From contig DOZP01000177.1 in the NCBI GenBank assembly GCA_003517945.1, positions 20,116-28,997 on the forward strand: 8,882 bases of DNA, given 5' to 3'. Source of the DNA: Porphyromonadaceae bacterium (GTDB lineage: Bacteria > Bacteroidota > Bacteroidia > Bacteroidales > Tannerellaceae). Position numbers and translations under genes: made by a program. This document shows positions 1-7,350 of the stretch, piece after piece. Positions within the stretch are counted from its first letter, which is position 1, and the number at the start of each line of letters is the position of its first letter. The notes under the pieces were generated by a model. The model was not told the origin of the DNA, searched no databases, and saw only the letters and a program-made list of their open reading frames with translations.

Positions 1-1347
1 GGCAAATTCAGTCATATCAATGGATTCACTGACAATGCCGGCATTTTCGACGGCAGTCAACAGACTTTCCCGAAATTGTTGCAGACTGCCGGCTACCAAA
101 CTTCGATTGTCGGCAAATGGCATTTGATTACCGAACCTCAGGGATTTGACTATTGGTGCATCTTGGCGGGACAACACGAACAAGGAGATTATTATAATCC
201 CGATTTCAATGAGAACGGAAAACAAATTGCGGAACAGGGTTATGTTACCGATATTATCACAGATAAAGCTATTGAATATCTGGAGCATAGAGACAAAAGC
301 AAACCCTTCTGCATGATGTATCATCAAAAAGCCCCGCATCGCAACTGGATGCCTGCCTCCCGCCATCTGGGAATGTTCAATAATACCGTTTTCCCCGAAC
401 CTGCCACACTTTTCGATACATACGAAGGTAGAGGCTCCGCTGCAAGGGAACAGGATATGTCCATCAAGCATACATTGACCAATGATTGGGACTTGAAACT
501 GCTTACTCGTGAAGAAATGCTGAAAGATACGACGAATCGCCTGTATCAGGTCTACAAACGTATGCCGGCTGATGTACGGGACAAGTGGGACTCTGCATAC
601 GGCCGGCGCATTTCCGAGTACCGTAGCGGTAAGCTGAAAGGCAAAGAACTGATTAGTTGGAAATACCAGCAATACATGCGCGATTACTTGGCAACGGTTG
701 TTGCTGTGGACGAAAATATAGGGCGGTTGCTCAGCTATCTGGAGAAAACCGGCGAGTTGGACAATACAATCATTATATATACTTCGGATCAAGGTTTCTT
801 CTTAGGCGAACATGGTTGGTTTGACAAACGCTTCATGTACGAAGAATGTCAGCGTATGCCGTTGCTCATCCGTTATCCAAAGGCAATCAAGGCCGGAAGT
901 GTATCGAGCGCCATTGCCATGAACGTAGACTTTGCTCCTACTTTGCTGGATTATGCCGGAGTAACTATACCGGCAGATATTCAGGGGCAGTCTCTCAAAC
1001 CGATTCTGGATAATGACGGAAAAGCCCCGGCAGACTGGAGGAAAGCCGCCTATTACCACTATTACGAATATCCGGCGGAACATTCGGTCAAAAGGCATTA
1101 TGGCATTCGTACGGCCGACTTTAAACTGATTCACTTCTATAATGATGTGGACGAGTGGGAAATGTACGATTTGAAGAATGACCCGGACGAATTGGACAAT
1201 GTGTTTGACAAACCGGGATATGCCGACAAACGGGCGGAACTTATGTCACTGCTGAAAGAGACCCAGAAGCAATATAGCGATGACGACCCGGACGAAAAAG
1301 TAAACGAACTGTTCAAAGGCGACAGGCGGTTGATGAAGAATAGATAA
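1..1347 (+). CDS. S1-family sulfatase, N-acetylglucosamine-6-sulfatase-like, 5'-truncated by the window edge
   Basis: This is the C-terminal 448 residues of an alkaline-phosphatase-fold sulfatase. Frame 1 is open from base 1, and the first residues (GKFSHINGFTDN) are what normally follows the catalytic C/S-x-P-x-R...TG motif. The formylglycine residue and signal peptide therefore lie just upstream, unseen. Visible active-site elements, numbered from base 1, are GKWH (K39, H41), KAPHRNW (H113), the metal-binding SDQG (D263, Q264) and the substrate-side GEHGWFDKR (H271, K276). The C-terminal subdomain ends with the family's usual YDLKNDPDELDN motif. The GFTDN, KAPHRNW and DQGFFLGEHGW motifs resemble the SulfAtlas S1_11 group, which includes GlcNAc-6-O-sulfatases acting on heparan sulfate or mucin. 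That specificity is inference from remembered family patterns. The protein is likely periplasmic. The next gene starts 15 bases after the TAA stop, so the two are probably co-transcribed. Family assignment is very secure; substrate is moderate. Confidence 0.93.
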   Translation, partial: GKFSHINGFTDNAGIFDGSQQTFPKLLQTAGYQTSIVGKWHLITEPQGFDYWCILAGQHEQGDYYNPDFNENGKQIAEQGYVTDIITDKAIEYLEHRDKSKPFCMMYHQKAPHRNWMPASRHLGMFNNTVFPEPATLFDTYEGRGSAAREQDMSIKHTLTNDWDLKLLTREEMLKDTTNRLYQVYKRMPADVRDKWDSAYGRRISEYRSGKLKGKELISWKYQQYMRDYLATVVAVDENIGRLLSYLEKTGELDNTIIIYTSDQGFFLGEHGWFDKRFMYEECQRMPLLIRYPKAIKAGSVSSAIAMNVDFAPTLLDYAGVTIPADIQGQSLKPILDNDGKAPADWRKAAYYHYYEYPAEHSVKRHYGIRTADFKLIHFYNDVDEWEMYDLKNDPDELDNVFDKPGYADKRAELMSLLKETQKQYSDDDPDEKVNELFKGDRRLMKNR

Positions 1348-1362
1348 TCTAACTTAACGACT

Positions 1363-2991
1363 ATGGATAGAAGAAGTTTTTTTAAACATACGGGTTGGTC
1401 CTTTCTCGGACTGGCGGCTTCCGGGAGTTTGTTGCCTGCATGTCGGCAGGGAACCGGCGCAGGGAAGAAAATAATGCCCCCTGCCGCTAATCTGAAATAT
1501 TTCTGGGGAGACTTACACAATCATTGTAACCTGACCTACGGTCATGGCGACATGCGTTCTGCATTCGAGGCTGCCAAAGTACAATTGGATTTCGTGTCTG
1601 TAACTCCGCACGCTATGTGGCCGGATATTCCCGGAGCGGATGATCCTCGCCTGAAATGGGTGATTGATTACCACACCGGCGCCTTCAAGCGTTTGCGCGA
1701 GGGAGGATATGAAAAATACGTAGCCATGACTAATGAATATAATAAGGAAGGAGAATTTCTGACTTTTATAGGTTATGAGGCGCACAGCTTGGAGCATGGC
1801 GACCATGTAGCCTTGAACTACGATTTGGACGCGCCGTTGGTGGAATGTACTTCCATCGAAGACTGGAAACAGAAAGCCCGCGGGCATAAAGTATTTATTA
1901 CTCCGCATCACATGGGCTATCAGACGGGATATCGCGGATATAACTGGAACTTCTTTACGGAAGGCGGCCAGACTCCGTTTGTAGAAATGTATTCCCGTCA
2001 CGGATTGGCGGAAACCGACCAAGGCGATTATAATTACCTGCACGATATGGGTCCACGCCAGTGGGAAGGTACAATTCAATATGGACTGGAACAGGGCAAA
2101 AAATTCGGTATCATGGGTTCTACCGACCAGCATGCCGGATATCCGGGCAGTTACGGTGATGGGCGTATAGCTGTTCTGGCCGATTCGTTAACCCGCGATA
2201 AGATTTGGGATGCCATGAAGAATCGTCGCGTCGGCTGTGCTACCGGTGATAAAATCAATATAGATTTCCGGTTGAACGATGCTTTCCCGGGCGACGTGGT
2301 ACGGGGAAACAGCCGTCGCATTTATTTGAATGTGGAAGGCGGCAGTTGTATTGACTATATAGACATCGTCAAGAACAGAAAATGCATTGCCCGCTTAAGT
2401 GGCCCGTTGTTGCCTGAAATACCGGAAGGAGACATGATACGTTGCAAGGTGAAGGTTGAATTCGGGTGGAATAGGGAAGAGCGGTATGTGCATTGGCAAG
2501 GTAAACTATCTGTCAATAAAGGGACTATCAATGCTGTAGAACCTTGTTTCCGTGGCGCGGCTTTCACTTCTCCGCAACCGGGAGAACCGGAATTTGAAAC
2601 AAAGGTCAACCGCATCGTCTCCATTACGGACAAGGATACGGAGTTGGACCTATACAGTTCCAAAAATCCGAATACGACTACTCCCGCTACACAGGCTGTC
2701 ATTCTGGATGTAACGATGCCTAAAGACGGTATGATTACCGCAGAATTCAACGGCAAGAAGTTTGAACATTCGTTGGGCGAACTTATGGAAGGGTCGCGTT
2801 CGCATTTCATGATAGGGTGGCTCAGCGAAGCAATTCTGTTCAACCGTGCCATGCCGGAAAGTTGCTTCACGGTCGAACATTATATGGAAGATACCAAGCC
2901 CGAAAGGGATACGGATTATTACTATATCAGAGTTCGCCAGCGCGACCAGCAATGGGCGTGGAGTTCTCCTATATGGGTAGAAAGAACGTAG
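1363..2991 (+). CDS. PHP-fold metallohydrolase, DUF3604 / CehA-McbA-like, exported lipoprotein
   Basis: A complete 542-residue protein. The N-terminus reads MDRRSFFK, a twin-arginine motif, followed by a hydrophobic stretch and LLPAC (C27), a plausible though imperfect lipobox, so it is probably anchored in an envelope membrane. Residues about 44-300 form a PHP-type metal-binding domain: GDLHNH (D50, H52, H54), TPH (H83), GYEAH (E139), TPHH (H182/H183), EMYSRHG (E208, H213) and STDQH (D255, H257). Residues about 300-542 look beta-rich and carry no metal motif I recognise. PHP proteins use two or three metal ions to hydrolyse phosphoesters or, in the CehA/McbA branch, ester or carbamate bonds. 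The natural substrate here is unknown. Its position between a sulfatase and a heparinase-like lyase suggests removal of a substituent from a sulfated glycan, but that is inference. The first in-frame ATG after the sulfatase stop fits the signal sequence. There is no strong ribosome binding site, as is usual in Bacteroides. Confidence 0.9.
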   Translation: MDRRSFFKHTGWSFLGLAASGSLLPACRQGTGAGKKIMPPAANLKYFWGDLHNHCNLTYGHGDMRSAFEAAKVQLDFVSVTPHAMWPDIPGADDPRLKWVIDYHTGAFKRLREGGYEKYVAMTNEYNKEGEFLTFIGYEAHSLEHGDHVALNYDLDAPLVECTSIEDWKQKARGHKVFITPHHMGYQTGYRGYNWNFFTEGGQTPFVEMYSRHGLAETDQGDYNYLHDMGPRQWEGTIQYGLEQGKKFGIMGSTDQHAGYPGSYGDGRIAVLADSLTRDKIWDAMKNRRVGCATGDKINIDFRLNDAFPGDVVRGNSRRIYLNVEGGSCIDYIDIVKNRKCIARLSGPLLPEIPEGDMIRCKVKVEFGWNREERYVHWQGKLSVNKGTINAVEPCFRGAAFTSPQPGEPEFETKVNRIVSITDKDTELDLYSSKNPNTTTPATQAVILDVTMPKDGMITAEFNGKKFEHSLGELMEGSRSHFMIGWLSEAILFNRAMPESCFTVEHYMEDTKPERDTDYYYIRVRQRDQQWAWSSPIWVERT

Positions 2992-3014
2992 AGTTTCCTT
3001 ATTATTGTAAACGA

Positions 3015-5621
3015 ATGAAAAAGATATTATTAGTCTTACCGGCTTTCTGCCTGTTGATGGCATGCGGCACTTCTGAGCAATCTGCCATAATAAAAGTTTC
3101 GGAAGAAACATTGATGCACGAAGTGCGTGCAACTCCCTCTCCTGCCGATGGCGAACACGTCAATGTAAATCCGCCGCGTTTTATGTGGCCTGACAAGTTT
3201 CCGCATCTAGGTGCGGTGCTGGACGGAGTGGAGGGACAAGTGGATAAAAAGCCGAAAGTGCTTTACCGGATTCGTATCTCCCAAGACAAGAATTTCGAAA
3301 AGGAAGTCCTGACCGGAGAACGTGCTTGGGCTTTCTTCAATCCCTTCCAATGCCTGGCACAAGGAAAATGGTATTGGCAGCATGCATACGTCACACCCGA
3401 AGGCGTAGAGGAATGGTCGCCGGTTTACCAATTCTTTATAGACAAAGATACACCGGAGTTTAATCCGCCGGCTTTGGACAAGGTTTTGGCAGGTTATCCT
3501 TCCCATCACCCGCGTGTATTATTAGATGCGGATAACTGGGAGGAGATAATGGCGAGGAATAAAAATAACCCGGAAGCCCAAGCCTATATAGACAAGGCTG
3601 CCCGGTGCATTTCCCATCCGCTGAAACATCTTCAGGAAGAAATAGATACTACGAATGTGGTTACATTGACCAACGTTGTGCAACGCGAGTCAGCCCTCAT
3701 CCGCGAGAGCCGTAAGATTGTGGATAGAGAAGAGGCCAATGTAGAAGCATTGGTACGCGCCTATCTGCTGACGAAAGACGAAAAATATTACAGGGAAGGT
3801 ATCAACCGGTTGAGTAAAATCCTTTCTTGGAAAGAAAGCAGATACTTTGCAGGCGACTTCAATTTGTCCACCTTACTGTCTATGAGTACATCCGCGTATG
3901 ACGGATTCTACAGCCTGCTGTCTCCGGAAGAAAAGCAACTGCTACTGGATAACATCCGCCATCTCGGGAATAAATTCTATAATGAATACGTCAATCATTT
4001 AGAGAACCGTATCGCGGACAACCACGTGTGGCAGATGACGTTCCGCATTCTGACGATGGCAGCCTTTGCTACGGTCGGCGAAATACCGGAAGCATCCGTG
4101 TGGGCTGATTATTGCTATAATGAATGGATTTCCCGTCTTCCGGGACTGAACAAGGATGGCGCCTGGCACAACGGAGATGCTTATTTCCACGTAAATATAC
4201 GTACGCTGATAGAGATGCCGGTCTTTTTCTCGCGTATATCCGGTTTCAACTTCTTTGCCGATCCGTGGTACAACAACAATGCTTTGTATGTCATTTATCA
4301 GCAACCTCCCTTCTCCAAATCCGGAGGTCACGGCAATTCGCATGAGGGACAGCGTACCCCGAACGGCGGGCGTATAGGATATGCCGATGCCATAGCGCGC
4401 GAATGCAACAATCCGTGGGCAGCAGCTTATGTACACGAAATTATGCGGGAAGACCCCGATATCTTATCGAAGGCTTTCGAAACCAAACCGTCAGACTTGA
4501 CCTGGTACCGTTGTGCAACCCTCAAAAAAAGGCCTGTATATAGTATCTCTTTGTCGGAATTGCCTCAATCCAAAGTTTTCAAACATACGGGAACCGCCCT
4601 GATGAACACCGACATAGGACATTATGCCGATAATGCCATGCTTTCCTTCCGAAGCAGCCCTTATGGCGCTACTTCGCATGCATTGGCCAATCAGAATGCT
4701 TTCAATACCTTCTTTGGCGGTAAAGCGATTTTCTATAGCAGCGGACATCGTACCGGATTTACCGACGACCATTGCATGTATGCCTACCGTAACACGCGCG
4801 CCCACAATTCCATATTGGTAAACGGCATGGGACAAAAGATAGGAACGGAAGGCTACGGATGGATTCCCCGCTACTATGAGGGCGAAGAAATATCCTACGT
4901 TGCAGGCGATGTTTCCAACGCTTACGGGAAAGTGGTTTCTCCGTTGTGGCTGGAACGCGGACGCTTGTCCGGCACGCAGTTTACACCGGAAAAGGGTTGG
5001 GATGAGAATAAACTGGATTTCTTCCGAAGGCATATTGTTCAACTCGGGCGGTCGGGCTTGTTTGTCGTTTACGATGAACTGGTTGGCAAAGAACCGGTGG
5101 AGTGGAATTATTTGCTGCATACGGTGGAACTACCTATGGAGGTGGTTGAAGAAGAAGGCGGATTGCGCATTTTGGGTAAGAACAAGGCAAACGGAGTATC
5201 TGTAGCCCATTTGTTCTCTTCGCAGAAGATGACTTACGTACAAACGGATACCTTCTTCGTAGCTGCTGTCGATTGGAAAAAACGGCTCGGCAAGGGTCTC
5301 CCCAATCATTACCATTTCACGGCAACAACAACTCCATGCAGCAAGGCGTTTTTTCTCAATGTGATGGATGTACACGGAGAAAACCGCGCAGATGCCGTGA
5401 TAAAGCGTGAAGGAAACCGCATTACAGCAGACGGATGGGTTATCGAATGTAATCTGGATGGTGAAGGTAAAGCATTCCTGCATATAGAGAATAAGCAGAA
5501 CGGCGCTTCGCTGAACTTCAACTACGATTCGAACAAAGGCGCCACGACTATTGTTGATAGGGTAGATGGGAGGAAGATAGAGAAAAAGCTGGTTGATTCC
5601 TTGCCGGAGCTTGAAATATAG
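3015..5621 (+). CDS. Heparinase II/III-family polysaccharide lyase with DUF4962 N-terminus, lipoprotein
   Basis: An 868-residue protein. I chose the ATG at 3015 because it gives MKKILLVL...LLMAC, a clean lipoprotein signal with C17. The frame stays open upstream to 2817, but that part overlaps the previous gene and encodes no signal. Residues about 35-145 are a fibronectin-III-like DUF4962 segment (NPPRFMWP, YRIRISQD, GKWYWQ). Residues about 160-500 are an alpha/alpha-toroid of lyase type, starting at HPRVLLDADNW, with candidate catalytic positions in DNHVWQ (N336, H337) and GDAYFH (Y390). The C-terminal half is a heparinase II/III beta-sandwich with SPYGATSHALANQN (H555) and RAHNSILVNG (H597). 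Such enzymes cleave uronate-containing chains by beta-elimination. Relatives occur in families PL21 and PL33, but I cannot assign the PL family or substrate from sequence alone. It starts 23 bases after the PHP gene, consistent with one operon. The motif carrying the usual zinc ligands is altered. Confidence 0.9.
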   Translation: MKKILLVLPAFCLLMACGTSEQSAIIKVSEETLMHEVRATPSPADGEHVNVNPPRFMWPDKFPHLGAVLDGVEGQVDKKPKVLYRIRISQDKNFEKEVLTGERAWAFFNPFQCLAQGKWYWQHAYVTPEGVEEWSPVYQFFIDKDTPEFNPPALDKVLAGYPSHHPRVLLDADNWEEIMARNKNNPEAQAYIDKAARCISHPLKHLQEEIDTTNVVTLTNVVQRESALIRESRKIVDREEANVEALVRAYLLTKDEKYYREGINRLSKILSWKESRYFAGDFNLSTLLSMSTSAYDGFYSLLSPEEKQLLLDNIRHLGNKFYNEYVNHLENRIADNHVWQMTFRILTMAAFATVGEIPEASVWADYCYNEWISRLPGLNKDGAWHNGDAYFHVNIRTLIEMPVFFSRISGFNFFADPWYNNNALYVIYQQPPFSKSGGHGNSHEGQRTPNGGRIGYADAIARECNNPWAAAYVHEIMREDPDILSKAFETKPSDLTWYRCATLKKRPVYSISLSELPQSKVFKHTGTALMNTDIGHYADNAMLSFRSSPYGATSHALANQNAFNTFFGGKAIFYSSGHRTGFTDDHCMYAYRNTRAHNSILVNGMGQKIGTEGYGWIPRYYEGEEISYVAGDVSNAYGKVVSPLWLERGRLSGTQFTPEKGWDENKLDFFRRHIVQLGRSGLFVVYDELVGKEPVEWNYLLHTVELPMEVVEEEGGLRILGKNKANGVSVAHLFSSQKMTYVQTDTFFVAAVDWKKRLGKGLPNHYHFTATTTPCSKAFFLNVMDVHGENRADAVIKREGNRITADGWVIECNLDGEGKAFLHIENKQNGASLNFNYDSNKGATTIVDRVDGRKIEKKLVDSLPELEI

Positions 5622-5673
5622 ATTCAACTCTTGAGTTATAAGTTATGAGTAGACAATCAACCACCCTCCCCAA

Positions 5674-5691
5674 CCCCTCCAAAAGGAGGGG
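5674..5691. repeat. Perfect hairpin CCCCTCC-AAAA-GGAGGGG
   Basis: A 7-bp perfect inverted repeat around a four-base AAAA loop, preceded by the C-rich tract CCACCCTCCCCAA (5661-5673). It is the first of two mirror-related stems in the spacer. It could form a strong RNA hairpin at the end of the lyase transcript and so protect or attenuate it, but no T-run follows, so it is not a classical intrinsic terminator. Confidence 0.75.
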
Positions 5692-5697
5692 CCATAA

Positions 5698-5716
5698 CCT
5701 CCCCTTTTGGGGGAGG
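5698..5716. repeat. Second hairpin CCTCCCC-TTTTG-GGGGAGG
   Basis: A 7-bp perfect stem (5698-5704 with 5710-5716) around a TTTTG loop. Its reverse complement closely resembles the first hairpin, with an AAAA core flanked by C-rich and G-rich arms. The two stems are thus near mirror copies, separated by only six bases, and could also pair with each other. No T-tract follows. Confidence 0.7.
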
Positions 5717-5730
5717 CAAGAGGAGAACTC

Positions 5731-5761
5731 ATTCTTAATTTTTCATTCTTAATTCTTAATT
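5731..5761. repeat. Short A/T heptamer repeat (ATTCTTA units)
   Basis: ATTCTTA occurs at 5731-5737, 5745-5751 and 5752-5758; the last two are directly adjacent and the first is separated by a degenerate unit. Such ATTCTTA/TTAATTC tracts recur in Bacteroides intergenic DNA. No gene or obvious promoter element overlaps it. Confidence 0.6.
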
Positions 5762-5810
5762 CCTACTGTCTACTAACTACTAATTAGCATTAATTATAAA
5801 AGTCAAAAAT

Positions 5811-7214
5811 ATGGTAAAACAAATTCCAATAAGGCATCTGGCATGTTTTTCTATGCTGTGCCCCTCTATGGCCTATGCTACCGACCGTCCCAACATCATC
5901 TATATTTTCACCGACCAACAAACAGCCAACGCCATGAGTTGCACCGGAAATCCGGACTTACATACTCCCAATCTCGACCGGTTGGCAGCTTCCGGCATCA
6001 TGTTCAATAACGCTTATTGCACCGCTCCGCTTAGCGGCCCTTCGCGTGCAGCCATGTTTACGGGGCACTATCCGGATGCGGTAGGATTGTCCGTCAACGG
6101 TTCACCGATGCCCGGCTCTCTCGAGGCACAAACATTGGGCACTTTAGTAAAGAACGCCGGATATGACTGTGCTTACGGCGGCAAATGGCATCTTCCTCTG
6201 CTTGATGTCCCCGACAAGGAATATGGCTTCGACAATATATACAAACATAGCGACGACGGGCTGGCGGAAGCATGCAGCGAATATCTATCGCGCAAACATA
6301 AAAACCCTTTTTTTCTGGTAGCTTCCTTTGATAACCCGCACAATATCTGCGAATATGCACGAGCCCAAAACCTTCCCTATGGAAACATCGAAACACCCGA
6401 TATACGCGATTGTCCGGGATTACCTGCCAATTTCGCCAAAAACCCTTATGATGCCGATGTCATTGAAAGCGAAAGAGCAAACAACTATAATGTGTACCCA
6501 ACCGCCGGTTTTACTCCCGAAGACTGGCGTATGTATCGCTATACCTATTATCGTCTGGTAGAAAAAGTGGACAAGGAAATCGGAAAGATTATTGATGCCA
6601 TCGACAAGAACAATCTTTGGGAAAATACAGTGGTAATCTTCTCCAGCGACCACGGAGATGGCGTAGGCGCTCACCACTGGAATCAGAAATCCGCTTTGTA
6701 TGAGGAAGTTATCAACGTACCTTTCATCGTGACATTACCCGGCAAGAAAAATGCAGGCAAGGTATTACCCCAACTCGTCAGCAATGGCGTAGACTTTTTT
6801 GCTTCCGTATGCGACTGGGCGGGTGTCGAGCTGCCCGAAGGGACAGCCGGGAAGTCTTTCCGGAAAGTTGCAGAAGAAGGAAATCCGGAGGCCTTGCATC
6901 AAGAATACGTCATCACCGAAACACGGTTTGACGGTAGCAAGACAAGAGGTTGGGTAGTACGCAGTGAACGGTATAAATATGTGCTCTACGATAAAGGGAA
7001 ACATCGCGAACAACTGTTTGACATGCAGAATGACAGAGGGGAAATGAGAAACCTGGCAATGGAAAATGTATATAACCAGGAACTGCAAAAACTACGTGAT
7101 ACCCTTGAAAAGTGGATGAATACCTATAATATACATCCAAGCCGCCCCAAACTGCACGACGTTCCCGGAAAAAAACTACAAAGCACAAGGCAATATCGAA
7201 CAGCATATAAATAA
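5811..7214 (+). CDS. Serine-type S1-family sulfatase, secreted
   Basis: A complete 467-residue arylsulfatase-fold enzyme. The N-terminus (MVKQIPIRHLACF...MAYA) is a plausible signal peptide with cleavage after A23, directly before TDRPNIIYIFTDQQ. The catalytic motif is SGPSR (S75, P77, R79) followed by AAMFTG, so S75 would be converted to formylglycine. In anaerobes this is done by the radical-SAM enzyme anSME, which is not in this window. Other active-site elements are D35/Q36 in the first metal motif, GGKWH (K125, H127), DNPH (H177), SSDHGDG (D280, H281) and QK (K293). The C-terminal subdomain has the usual RYKYVLYDKG and EQLFDMQNDRGEMRNL stretches. It differs clearly from the upstream sulfatase, so it probably removes a sulfate at another position. 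I cannot assign the SulfAtlas subfamily. A 189-base repeat-rich spacer separates it from the lyase gene, so it may be transcribed separately or by read-through. No clear TAnnTTTG box precedes it. Confidence 0.93.
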   Translation: MVKQIPIRHLACFSMLCPSMAYATDRPNIIYIFTDQQTANAMSCTGNPDLHTPNLDRLAASGIMFNNAYCTAPLSGPSRAAMFTGHYPDAVGLSVNGSPMPGSLEAQTLGTLVKNAGYDCAYGGKWHLPLLDVPDKEYGFDNIYKHSDDGLAEACSEYLSRKHKNPFFLVASFDNPHNICEYARAQNLPYGNIETPDIRDCPGLPANFAKNPYDADVIESERANNYNVYPTAGFTPEDWRMYRYTYYRLVEKVDKEIGKIIDAIDKNNLWENTVVIFSSDHGDGVGAHHWNQKSALYEEVINVPFIVTLPGKKNAGKVLPQLVSNGVDFFASVCDWAGVELPEGTAGKSFRKVAEEGNPEALHQEYVITETRFDGSKTRGWVVRSERYKYVLYDKGKHREQLFDMQNDRGEMRNLAMENVYNQELQKLRDTLEKWMNTYNIHPSRPKLHDVPGKKLQSTRQYRTAYK

Positions 7215-7299
7215 ATGAACAAATCCTGACAATAACATGAGAAAGTAGTGCCTGTAACTCGTAAAAATCGCCATTCTAAAATGCTTTTTTTGTATTAAA
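7215..7299. other. Non-coding spacer with no recognised signal
   Basis: Between the second sulfatase and the promoter of the ATPase gene I see only A/T-rich sequence, including a T7 run at 7285-7291 that is not preceded by a convincing stem. No RNA gene, short gene with a plausible start, or clear terminator is visible. Confidence 0.5.
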
Positions 7300-7331
7300 A
7301 TTGCCATTTGACAAACAAAGCGTTATCTTTG
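7300..7331 (+). promoter_or_regulatory. Bacteroides-type sigma-ABfr promoter for the ATPase gene
   Basis: TATCTTTG at 7324-7331 matches the Bacteroides -7 consensus TAnnTTTG exactly. Twenty bases upstream is ATTG (7300-7303), close to the -33 consensus TTTG and at the usual 19-21 base spacing. Transcription would start roughly 5-8 bases after 7331, leaving a leader of only about 12-15 bases. GGAAAGG (7334-7340) lies ten bases before the ATG and could help ribosome binding. This suggests that the ATPase gene is transcribed independently of the sulfatase/lyase cluster. Confidence 0.7.
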
Positions 7332-7350
7332 CCGGAAAGGATGAACGAGT

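Larger units (their letters stand above)
5633..5784. repeat. Composite intergenic repeat with inverted ends, MITE-like or Bacteroides spacer repeat
   Basis: This block fills most of the spacer between the lyase and the second sulfatase. The left edge has 7-base units (GAGTTAT, AAGTTAT, GAGTAGA, from 5633). The right edge has 7-base units (TACTAAC, TACTAAT, 5771-5784). GTAGACA at 5649-5655 is the reverse complement of TGTCTAC at 5767-5773, and flanking bases are also partly complementary, so the ends form an imperfect inverted repeat. Inside are two hairpins and ATTCTTA heptamers at 5731, 5745 and 5752. There is no coding capacity. C-rich/G-rich hairpins with A/T heptamers are common in Bacteroides spacers. 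Whether this is a mobile miniature element or local repeat accretion cannot be decided from one copy. Confidence 0.65.

Noticed and set aside
76..1347. TTG at 76 as the start of the first sulfatase
   Set aside because: The frame is open and homologous to sulfatases back to base 1, so the gene is truncated by the window edge rather than starting at 76.
1513..2133. Minus-strand open frame of 206 codons
   Set aside because: It lies wholly opposite the well-supported PHP domain, shows no recognisable motif, and is best explained as an antisense shadow.
2817..3014. N-terminal extension of the lyase from an upstream in-frame start
   Set aside because: It overlaps the end of the PHP gene, encodes no domain or signal, and would bury the clear lipoprotein leader that starts at 3015.
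4491..5120. Minus-strand open frame of 209 codons
   Set aside because: It lies opposite conserved lyase motifs and has no recognisable domain or start context.
5674..5716. Rho-independent terminator after the lyase
   Set aside because: Both stems are strong but neither is followed by a T-run; the paired mirror copies fit a repeat element better.
5633..5784. CRISPR array
   Set aside because: The repeats are only about 7 bases, contiguous or degenerate, with no uniform spacers and no cas genes in the window.
7307..7310. TTTG as the -33 box of the ATPase promoter
   Set aside because: It is only 13 bases from the TATCTTTG element, too short for the usual 19-21; ATTG at 7300-7303 fits the spacing.
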